From Lancefieldella sp018380095 (GTDB taxonomy: Bacteria; Actinomycetota; Coriobacteriia; Coriobacteriales; Atopobiaceae), in NCBI GenBank assembly GCA_018380095.1, contig JAGZUI010000005.1:1-64000 (forward strand): a stretch of 64,000 nucleotides of DNA, written 5' to 3'. The notes beneath the pieces were generated by a model. That model ran no database searches and had not been told where the DNA came from. It saw only the letters and a program-made list of their open reading frames with translations. A program made the translations under genes and the position numbers. Positions 52,667 through 59,427 of this stretch are shown here, one piece after another. Each line of letters starts with the position of its first letter. Position 1 is the stretch's first letter.

Positions 52667-53380
52667 CTAATCAATCATTGTGATGGACTCAATGACTGGT
52701 TGCTCTGAGGCAGGGATGGTCCCATTTGAATCGGTTGGAGTTACGCCTTTACAAATTGCATCGACAACGTCCATTCCACTTGTTACCGTGCCAAATGCAG
52801 CGTAATTTCCATTCAGAGTTGAGTTGTCTGCCTGCATGATAAAGAACTGTGAGCTTGCAGAGTTTGGATCTTGGGCGCGTGCCATGGAAATAGTTCCACG
52901 TGTATGCGAGATGTTATTCTCGACACCGTTTTTGGTAAACTCGCCCTTGATTTTATTCTCGGATCCACCCGAGCCATTGCCCTTAGGATCTCCACCTTGA
53001 ATCATGAAGCCGTCAATAATGCGATGGAACGTAAGGCCATTATAGAAGCCTGACTCGGCAAGATGAGCAAAATTAGAAACCGTAATAGGCGCAACGTTTG
53101 CGTTAAGAGTTGCCTCGATAGTGCCGTAATCCTTCACCACAATACGAACATGGTGAATGCCCTTTGCATACGGGTCATCCGCTGCTACAGAATCAATGTA
53201 GCCCTTATTTTGTGAGCTCTGAGACTGCGTCTGTTGCGTCTGTTGCGTCTGTTGTGATTGCGAGCTTGCTTGTGACTGAGACTTATCAGCACCTCTCATA
53301 AGAGAGAAGAATATTGCTCCTACCGCAAGCACAACAATAACAACAACACCATACAGTCGGCGGTTCTTTGTTTGAAACAC
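52667..53380 (-). CDS. extracytoplasmic cyclophilin-type PPIase
   Basis: A 237-residue protein with an N-terminal membrane anchor (about 8-27), a Gln/Ser-rich linker (about 33-60) and a cyclophilin domain (about 75-235): GLTFHRIIDGFMIQGGDPKGNGSGG, RGTISMARAQDPNSASSQFFIM and YAAFGTVTSGMDVVDAI. The catalytic Arg in FHRI and the Phe/Met of the active site are present. It should assist folding of exported proteins by proline isomerisation. GTG start behind AGGGGAGG. It follows the hydrolase-like lipoprotein gene by 15 bases. Confidence 0.9.
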   Translation of the reverse strand: MFQTKNRRLYGVVVIVVLAVGAIFFSLMRGADKSQSQASSQSQQTQQTQQTQSQSSQNKGYIDSVAADDPYAKGIHHVRIVVKDYGTIEATLNANVAPITVSNFAHLAESGFYNGLTFHRIIDGFMIQGGDPKGNGSGGSENKIKGEFTKNGVENNISHTRGTISMARAQDPNSASSQFFIMQADNSTLNGNYAAFGTVTSGMDVVDAICKGVTPTDSNGTIPASEQPVIESITMID

Positions 53381-53395
53381 GCTATGACCTCCCCT

Positions 53396-55219
53396 TTAAG
53401 CAGACGCGCACGAAACAATCCAAGACACCAAGTTGGCAGTTGCATTGCCTGTTCTCTCGGCAAGAACGTGGCCCTTATCCCAAACAAGAGTGTAATCAAC
53501 ACTGCTCACGCCCGAGAAATGCTTTAGAGACAGGCCCAAATTGAACGAGGTGCAAATTGAAGTATCAGTATTCTGAGCGCCCTCATTAATACGCCAATAA
53601 GGAGCAACCGATGCTGTCTGATAGCCTTTGTAAGATGCGCTGGTAAAGTACAGTGGATTGAACATATCAACACGAGTTGGAATGTCATTCTCCAGCGTAT
53701 CAGCCTTATTCAGATCAGAGGTCCAATCATTAGCGTAGCTGGACTTCCAATCGGCAAGCTTCATGTACGTATCAAGGTTCTTTTTAATGAGGTCAGCAGT
53801 CTGCTCATCAAAATGCAGCGTACTTTGCTCTCCAACACCAAAAAGCTGATTAGCGCGGGTGCTTCTATCAGGAGCATCAAAAGCTCCAACTGGAAGCGAC
53901 GCGCCTCTTAAGGCTCGCGAGAAACCCCTCAAGTTCTCAAGCTCAACGCTCTGACGACGAAGGTTATATACAACCCAAATAGATTCTGAGTTCAGAGAGC
54001 CAAAATAGTGCTCAGCAGTATCATAGATAGTAGATTGAACCTGCTGAGTAGCAGGAGCTGCATTATCTGTACCACGAACTGTTGCGAGATTTGGGTCACC
54101 TGGGAACGTAGGCTCTTCCAGTCGCTGAGGCGTAGAGGTATAAGGGAATGCGTTGTCCCTAACAAAGTTATTTGCAGAAGTCTTAAGCTCGTTGATAAGA
54201 AGGTCTGCATATGATCCGGCGGTATAGATGCCAGAGTTAGTCTCATCAAGACTGACCTTGCTGTCATTGCTGTCGAGAAGATCCATGTTGTTGACAAATG
54301 AAGCATATGCGCCAGCAAGATCTTGCGAGAGAGGTTGGGTCCATACACCCTCAGCACGAGAATCTGTTGCATCTGCATACTGACCGGCCGACCACTCATA
54401 CGCTGCGTCTGCAAGGTCGTATGAAGTTGCAGGACACCATGAAGCGCTGCCGTAGATAGAGTCTGAAAGCTGCTCGCCCTTCTCGCTATGTGTAGCAGCA
54501 CCAACAGCCTTAAGATATGACGTATAGAGCGGAGAGTCTCCCGAGGTTCCCAGCACCGCGCTGAGGCCGCCGCCAGCTGCAAAGCCAAACACAAAAATCT
54601 TTGATGTATTGCATGGGAGCAGCTCGTTGTTGTAGCGCAAATACCTGATAGCAGCCTTGAAATCTACTGCTGGCCAAGGAGATCCACCAGCGTAAAGCTC
54701 GTCCGAGCCGGTAGTTGAATCGTAACCGGCACTTCTACCGCGGAAACCTGCGTATACGTACACAAAACCAGCCTCAAGGTACGGTGCGAGGCCTTCGTAT
54801 GCGTAGCTTGTAGGAGCGCTTTGAGGGAACAGCGTTGCCGTGTTAATAGGCATGACAATTGGCGCGGTACGTGCGGTAAAGTTGCCCACAACGGCTTTCT
54901 CGCTTACTTCGCACTCGTACGTTGAGCCCTTCTTAGTTCCCGAGAAATATTTTCCAGGTACAAAGACCGAGAGAGTGTTTACCGACTTGCTTGCAGGCTT
55001 AGTGCAGTACTGAATGCCCAGCTGATAGTAGCAGTCGTTATCTTCGTCATAGCTCCACTGGGTCATGTCCAGCTTAAGCGACTTGAACTCTTCAAGGTCC
55101 ACGTTAGATGCAGGCTGATTCGTATCCTCAGACGTCCTTGCCTGTGGAGTACATGCAGCCAAGGTGCCTGCAGCTCCCAAAGCAGAAAGGGACAAGAATT
55201 CTTTTCTCGTAAAGGCCAT
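53396..55219 (-). CDS. tannase-like alpha/beta-hydrolase lipoprotein, Ser lost
   Basis: A 607-residue exported protein: signal with RK pair and lipobox LAAC (Cys 22 or so), then an alpha/beta-hydrolase fold similar to subtype B tannases/feruloyl esterases (YAGFRGRSAGYDSTTG, PWPAVDFKAAIRYLRYNNELLPCN). The nucleophile elbow reads VFGFAAGGGLSAVLG: the usual GXSXG serine is Ala (codon GCA). The later acid and His positions cannot be placed confidently. It is probably a surface binding protein or a pseudoenzyme, unless another Ser acts. GAGGGGA precedes the ATG. Confidence 0.7.
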   Translation of the reverse strand: MAFTRKEFLSLSALGAAGTLAACTPQARTSEDTNQPASNVDLEEFKSLKLDMTQWSYDEDNDCYYQLGIQYCTKPASKSVNTLSVFVPGKYFSGTKKGSTYECEVSEKAVVGNFTARTAPIVMPINTATLFPQSAPTSYAYEGLAPYLEAGFVYVYAGFRGRSAGYDSTTGSDELYAGGSPWPAVDFKAAIRYLRYNNELLPCNTSKIFVFGFAAGGGLSAVLGTSGDSPLYTSYLKAVGAATHSEKGEQLSDSIYGSASWCPATSYDLADAAYEWSAGQYADATDSRAEGVWTQPLSQDLAGAYASFVNNMDLLDSNDSKVSLDETNSGIYTAGSYADLLINELKTSANNFVRDNAFPYTSTPQRLEEPTFPGDPNLATVRGTDNAAPATQQVQSTIYDTAEHYFGSLNSESIWVVYNLRRQSVELENLRGFSRALRGASLPVGAFDAPDRSTRANQLFGVGEQSTLHFDEQTADLIKKNLDTYMKLADWKSSYANDWTSDLNKADTLENDIPTRVDMFNPLYFTSASYKGYQTASVAPYWRINEGAQNTDTSICTSFNLGLSLKHFSGVSSVDYTLVWDKGHVLAERTGNATANLVSWIVSCASA

Positions 55220-55347
55220 AATTTCCCCTCGAATAGTTTATTCAGTGGAGGCAGCAACGACCGCTGACCTATTTCAAGCTAGTCATCTATTGTACCAATT
55301 TGCAAACGTGTATGCTTAAGAGCAAGCGTTTAGAGAAACGAGTTAGC

Positions 55348-55617
55348 ATGCCAAAAGTTGTCAATTTCTTTGACCTCATTCATCTCAATGAAAGGCTTGC
55401 TCAGCAGGGCCTTTTAAGTAAAGTTCACCTGCGCGATGCATGTGGCAAGCAGTCTCTTTGGATAGAACTCCCCTCTGGCGAGAAAACCGATGAGCGCGAG
55501 AAAATCGACGGTCAAGAGCTTGAGAAAACAAAGGAGCAAATTGAGGCGTTTTTTGCAATAAAAGGCATGACCGTTGAATTTGACCTCACTGGCGGAAAAA
55601 ATTTCTGGATTGTATAA
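55348..55617 (+). CDS. small RDAC-motif protein
   Basis: An 89-residue soluble protein, start MPKVVNFFDLIHLNERL. The block KVHLRDACGKQSLWIEL carries the Arg-Asp-Ala-Cys motif that names the RDAC family of short proteins in coriobacteria and relatives; function unknown. I chose the ATG at 55348, which has GAGAAACGAG upstream, over the frame's ATG at 55300. A GGCGAGAAAACC word at 55487 encodes SGEKTD. It lies 62 bases before tRNA-Phe. Confidence 0.65.
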   Translation: MPKVVNFFDLIHLNERLAQQGLLSKVHLRDACGKQSLWIELPSGEKTDEREKIDGQELEKTKEQIEAFFAIKGMTVEFDLTGGKNFWIV

Positions 55618-55678
55618 ATTGCCCGCTTGACGAAGCGCTTGAGTCTGTTATAGTAAATAAGCTTTTCGAAGCACCAAT

Positions 55679-55754
55679 GGCTGGGTAGCTCAGTTGGTAG
55701 AGCAGGGGACTGAAAATCCCCGTGTCAGGGGTTCGATTCCCTTCCCCGCCACCA
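55679..55754 (+). tRNA. tRNA-Phe (anticodon GAA)
   Basis: A 76-nt cloverleaf with acceptor GGCTGGG/CCCCGCC, D arm AGTTGGTA, anticodon stem GGGGA/TCCCC with loop CTGAAAA (anticodon GAA), T loop TTCGATT, and encoded ACCA. Acceptor position 4-69 is a U-C mismatch; other pairs are standard apart from one G-U in the T stem. Confidence 0.93.
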
Positions 55755-55764
55755 CGACTTGAAT

Positions 55765-55800
55765 CGGCTCAGAGAGAAATCTCTGAGCCGTTTTCTTTTA
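55765..55800 (+). terminator. terminator after tRNA-Phe
   Basis: CGGCTCAGAG (55765-55774) pairs with CTCTGAGCCG (55781-55790), followed by TTTTCTTTT. Confidence 0.88.
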
Positions 55801-55836
55801 TCTTTTGATGTTGACGCGGCAAGTAGTAAACAATAA

Positions 55837-55866
55837 AGGACGTGCCTCTTTTGAGAAGCACGTCCT
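55837..55866 (-). terminator. terminator after XRE gene
   Basis: AGGACGTGC (55837-55845) pairs with GCACGTCCT (55858-55866). On the minus strand it is followed by TTTATTG, a short U-rich tail. Confidence 0.6.
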
Positions 55867-55913
55867 ACATAAAGTTTCTTTATCTGTAAAGTGTAATCTA
55901 AAGCTATCTAAAG

Positions 55914-56141
55914 CTATCGATACGTACGCAACGCTTCGATAAGTTCGGAAGCTTCTATACCTAAGGCTTCGGCAAAAGAAAAAACTTCTCCGAGCTTAAC
56001 GCCACGCTCACCTGATTCAACCTTTGATATGAATGCTTGATCTCCAGCAAGGTGCTCAGCAACCGCCTCTTGAGTAAGACGTTGCTTCTTTCGCAAATCG
56101 CGAAGGCACTGGCCCACTAATCTGTTAGATATCTGCTCCAT
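55914..56141 (-). CDS. small XRE-family regulator
   Basis: A 75-residue protein that is a single HTH_3 domain: LRDLRKKQRLTQEAVAEHLAG, then AFISKVESGERG and LGEVFSFAEALGI. It lies alone between terminators, with no toxin-like partner. An 8-bp inverted repeat at 56167-56189 upstream is a likely autoregulatory operator. Two copies of ATCTAAAGCT at its 3' end look like a small duplication. Function beyond DNA binding is unknown. Confidence 0.8.
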   Translation of the reverse strand: MEQISNRLVGQCLRDLRKKQRLTQEAVAEHLAGDQAFISKVESGERGVKLGEVFSFAEALGIEASELIEALRTYR

Positions 56142-56166
56142 AAGTGCAGCGTAAAACTATCAACTC

Positions 56167-56189
56167 AAATATGCCAAAATCGCATATTT
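56167..56189. promoter_or_regulatory. operator-like inverted repeat before XRE gene
   Basis: AAATATGC (56167-56174) and GCATATTT (56182-56189) with a 7-base gap, 26 bases upstream of the XRE start. Spacing of about 1.5 helical turns between arm centres fits an XRE dimer. Confidence 0.5.
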
Positions 56190-56201
56190 TCTTAAAAAAG
56201 A

Positions 56202-56232
56202 AATTCTCCCCGACAAGTTCACGGGGAGAATT
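56202..56232 (-). terminator. terminator after DUF2207 gene
   Basis: Perfect 11-bp stem AATTCTCCCCG (56202-56212) with CGGGGAGAATT (56222-56232). The minus-strand side runs into TTTCTTTTTT. Confidence 0.85.
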
Positions 56233-56282
56233 AAAACCTTTAAACGTAGTTTCTTGCAGTGTTTATTGAAGCGTTTATGGCG

Positions 56283-58265
56283 TTAGAAACCGCCACCGCC
56301 ACCGCCACCGCCGAAGCCGCCGCCTCCTCCGCCGGAGAAGCCGCCACCAAAACCGCCACCAGAACTTGAGTTGGAAGAAGCGAGCGCTGCCGTGGAGACA
56401 GAGTGAGCAGCTGTAACACTCTTGGTTACGCTCTCAATTGCATTGGTACGCATGCCATTTCCATAGTAATACCAGCTATAAACAGGCATAAACTGAGGAT
56501 CTTTGAGCATCTCTGGCATTGCAACTTTCAGCTGCTCGATAACCTTATCCGCAACACCAAGCGCAACTGCCATAACCAGAAGCCTATTCCAGAGAATGAC
56601 ATCGGTTGGAATTGCTTCGTGCAGGTTAGTGAACTCAGTAAGCCACTTTCTTAGCGCACGAGTCTTAGCGAGAGTCTCAACACCTTCTCTGTTCATTAAA
56701 TCAAAAGAGCCAATGTTTACAACTGCAATAAGGCCGGAAACGAAAAGAATGAACAAATGTAGTAATAGACTGCCAAATGAAACGTCTGCCATAACACCCA
56801 TGAAAAATGCAGCAACAAAAACAAGAACATCAACAGCAATCAGAGCACCAAGGATTCCTTTTCCATGGAACGGAATCTTATCTGTGCCAAACTTAGCAGC
56901 ATAGCTAAGTTTGATAGGACTCTCCCATGACTCATATGCTTTATTAAAATCTTCTGGATGCGATGAAGCATATTTACCAATTTGTTTCATGGTAACAGTA
57001 GTATTTACCGCTCCAGATTCTCCGGCTTTATCAAAGATTAACTTCATTGCCATACTATCAATCTTATTTGACAAAGTACTGCCTGGATAGAAGGATGGCT
57101 GACCTTCTACAAGGTCTTGAACCTTTGTAAGACAATAATCAGACTTCTCCATACCAAGGAAGTTTGTACTAACTGTCTTATTCAAGCTAATGTACTTTGA
57201 ATCAGAAAGGTGCATGAGAGTTGCCGTTAGAGCATCTCCCTTTATTTCCTCACTGTTATAAAGCATGGAAAGGACTGCCGGGTGATCATTAGATGGGACA
57301 TCTCTGTAATAAAGGTCATTGAATTGAGGAGTCATGACCTTTTTGTATTTAATTCGTAACAGAATAGCTGCTACAACGGTGATAGCTGCAAATACTAATG
57401 GCGCATAAAGAATAAAGGCCACCTGAGTTTTTGCAACATCACGCTTGTGATTTGCCTCGTCAGCCCACGCTTGTTCCTCAGACAGAATGCTGCTCAGTTT
57501 ATTCTGCTGAATGGGAGTTAGCCCAGAAACCCAATCGGTTGGGAACGTAATACGAGCTTCCGCAAACTCATCTGTTCCTACACCAGGAACCTTATAGACG
57601 ACCGCATCATTGGTAATTTCTACATTTGCGTCCAGTGGACCATGTCCCCAGGCGCGAACAGTATCGCCAGCAACTATAGATTGTCCTGAAGGAACAGGAA
57701 GATGGATAGTAGCCGTTACATTTTGAGACTCTGAATCCCAGCCATCAGATACAAACTTCCAGTACAACTCTGCAGTGTCAGACCAGTTTGTTACAACATT
57801 AGTAATGTCATACTCGATGGTTATATGTGCATACTCATCATCATGTGCTGAATAAATCTTCAAGTTCAACATATTGCCTGATAGAGTGGGAACATAATAC
57901 TCATCTGAGCTGGAATTATTTCCACCAGAGTCTTTACTATAAACCTGACGCGTTCCCTGCTTATCCTGAACGGTAACTGAAGTAATGTTTATTTCAACGT
58001 TCTGCCCATTATATTTATTCTTTCCAACTGGGAGATTCCAATAGACACCGTGAAAGCTTCCTCTGAAATAGAATGTACGAGTTTCTACGACATGCAACGT
58101 TCCGTCCTTTTGAACCGTCGCATCAATATTTACCGTATCTATTGAAAGGTCACGTGCAAATACTTTTGCTGGTGCAATTAGAAACGCAACAGCCAAAAGC
58201 ATTACGCAAAGCGCAATCCTTACAAACTGGCTCTTTTTAGAAGAGCGAAGCGAAACTTTATACAT
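56283..58265 (-). CDS. DUF2207 membrane protein with Gly-rich end
   Basis: A 660-residue protein: signal peptide (about 14-37), an extracytoplasmic DUF2207 domain (about 40-255; DLSIDTVNIDATVQKDGTLHVVETRTFYF, FHGVYWNLPV), a membrane helix (about 285-308), a cytoplasmic part, two more helices (about 478-520), and an extreme C-terminal run of Gly, Phe and Ser (GGGFGGGFSGGGGGG). This architecture is widespread in Gram-positives; the function is not known. AAAGGAG precedes the ATG. A hairpin terminator follows. Confidence 0.88.
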   Translation of the reverse strand: MYKVSLRSSKKSQFVRIALCVMLLAVAFLIAPAKVFARDLSIDTVNIDATVQKDGTLHVVETRTFYFRGSFHGVYWNLPVGKNKYNGQNVEINITSVTVQDKQGTRQVYSKDSGGNNSSSDEYYVPTLSGNMLNLKIYSAHDDEYAHITIEYDITNVVTNWSDTAELYWKFVSDGWDSESQNVTATIHLPVPSGQSIVAGDTVRAWGHGPLDANVEITNDAVVYKVPGVGTDEFAEARITFPTDWVSGLTPIQQNKLSSILSEEQAWADEANHKRDVAKTQVAFILYAPLVFAAITVVAAILLRIKYKKVMTPQFNDLYYRDVPSNDHPAVLSMLYNSEEIKGDALTATLMHLSDSKYISLNKTVSTNFLGMEKSDYCLTKVQDLVEGQPSFYPGSTLSNKIDSMAMKLIFDKAGESGAVNTTVTMKQIGKYASSHPEDFNKAYESWESPIKLSYAAKFGTDKIPFHGKGILGALIAVDVLVFVAAFFMGVMADVSFGSLLLHLFILFVSGLIAVVNIGSFDLMNREGVETLAKTRALRKWLTEFTNLHEAIPTDVILWNRLLVMAVALGVADKVIEQLKVAMPEMLKDPQFMPVYSWYYYGNGMRTNAIESVTKSVTAAHSVSTAALASSNSSSGGGFGGGFSGGGGGGFGGGGGGGGF

Positions 58266-58320
58266 GAAAACTCCTTTATGTTACTTTCGCAACTCTTCCT
58301 AAAAGGATACCACGTACTAA

Positions 58321-58593
58321 TTAATCTGCTGGTGAATATGAGTTATCCAATTCAAACAAAGCAGGTGGCAGTCCTTTATCCCACTCCTCTCCTACTTCCT
58401 CAGAAAGCAAATACTCATCAGTTTCTATAAAAGGAAGGCTAGCAATTCTTTTATTTCTTGATGTTTCGAGATTGCATACAAGCGAGCTTGGGCCGCTGAA
58501 GTCTAGAAGACACCCGTAACAAATTCTCATGTCCTGAAATAACTTTTCTCCGCATCTGGGGCAAATTTTGACGGAGTAGTTTTCTATAGCCAT
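58321..58593 (-). CDS. small zinc-ribbon protein at end of tad locus
   Basis: A 90-residue protein: a four-cysteine zinc ribbon (KICPRCGEKLF, then ICYGCLLDFSG) in residues 8-32, followed by an acidic tail (LLSEEVGEEWDKGLPP). GAGAAGGAG lies five bases before the ATG at 58593. Its first 143 bases overlap, in another frame, the end of the DUF192 frame. Because it has a good ribosome site and a recognisable fold it is probably real. It would be the last gene of the tad operon. Confidence 0.6.
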   Translation of the reverse strand: MAIENYSVKICPRCGEKLFQDMRICYGCLLDFSGPSSLVCNLETSRNKRIASLPFIETDEYLLSEEVGEEWDKGLPPALFELDNSYSPAD

Positions 58594-58972
58594 AGCGACT
58601 CCTTCTCTCAACATTGCTTTCCTCGGTACTTATTTCTCGAATTAGCACTTTCTGTCCCACTTCAAACCATGGGAAATTATCAACTGATGGTCTTTCGAAT
58701 GTGCAATAGGCACCTGCGCAGCTATGAATTTGTTTAGGCTGTACTTGTTTCCGAATCTTTAAAATTTCTCCATGATCGTCTGCAAATGCAATATCAATCG
58801 GATATGTCATTCCAAAAGTATGAACTGAAGAACACCTCAGAAGTAATACTGGAGGAGCTGTTATCTCGGTACCCAAAAGCCCAACGAACTTTTCGAAGCC
58901 CCCTTGTAACAATTCAAAAATCTGTTCAGAATTAGGGACTTCTTCTATAGACACTTGTACGTTCATTTTCAA
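58451..58972 (-). CDS. DUF192 protein with frame-extended tail
   Basis: Residues about 20-115 of the 173-residue frame are a DUF192 domain (LLLRCSSVHTFGMTYPIDIAFADDHGEILKI, then CTFERP). DUF192 proteins are short, secreted or cytoplasmic, of unknown function, and often occur in tad loci. The last 50 residues (basic, no family match) are read across the start of the zinc-ribbon gene in another frame. A stop one frame over, in CGAGAAATAAG, would end the protein at normal length, so a one-base change is possible. The start is TTG at 58972 or ATG at 58966. Confidence 0.6.
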   Translation of the reverse strand: MKMNVQVSIEEVPNSEQIFELLQGGFEKFVGLLGTEITAPPVLLLRCSSVHTFGMTYPIDIAFADDHGEILKIRKQVQPKQIHSCAGAYCTFERPSVDNFPWFEVGQKVLIREISTEESNVERRSRYGYRKLLRQNLPQMRRKVISGHENLLRVSSRLQRPKLACMQSRNIKK

Positions 58973-59427
58973 ATCACAACTCCCGACTTATAAGGACTAA
59001 CAACAATTGAGGTTGTATGGGTAAGACATAGAGGAGACTCTAGTGACACTAAAGGGAGACGCAGGGTATGTGGCCAAGGCTTGTACTTAAGAGTTACTTG
59101 GTATTTAGGAAAAATAGAGACCATGTTCCCAATCCCCTCGCTTTCTCCCTCCAATGAGACAACAATGTCGCAATTGTCATCGCAATTAAGAGCAGCTTTT
59201 ATTTTCTGAGTTAAGTTTTCTAGTGCTCCTCCATCTGTGGAATGACTAGGAGAAATTCCATGAGCAATAATTTGATCCGCCGCAACACGGTCAAACTTTG
59301 AGCACATATCTGCAAACTTAAATAAATTGATTGCAATTAGAGCAACCACTAATACAACCGGAAGAACCAATGCAGTCTCAACAAACATCTGCCCTTTCTG
59401 GCAACAAAGAAATTTCAATTTTCTCAT
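58969..59427 (-). CDS. TadE-like pseudopilin, third
   Basis: A 152-residue protein with a short basic leader, the prepilin-peptidase-type site KG|QMFVE, a hydrophobic helix (about residues 17-38; ALVLPVVLVVALIAINLF), and a Cys-containing extracytoplasmic region. This is the layout of TadE/TadF pseudopilins, which help assemble Flp pili. Its start overlaps the stop of the TadG-like gene by four bases (ATGA). Confidence 0.75.
   Translation of the reverse strand: MRKLKFLCCQKGQMFVETALVLPVVLVVALIAINLFKFADMCSKFDRVAADQIIAHGISPSHSTDGGALENLTQKIKAALNCDDNCDIVVSLEGESEGIGNMVSIFPKYQVTLKYKPWPHTLRLPLVSLESPLCLTHTTSIVVSPYKSGVVI

Noticed and set aside
55914..56141. Toxin-antitoxin pair
   Set aside because: The XRE gene has no small partner ORF on either side; terminators isolate it.
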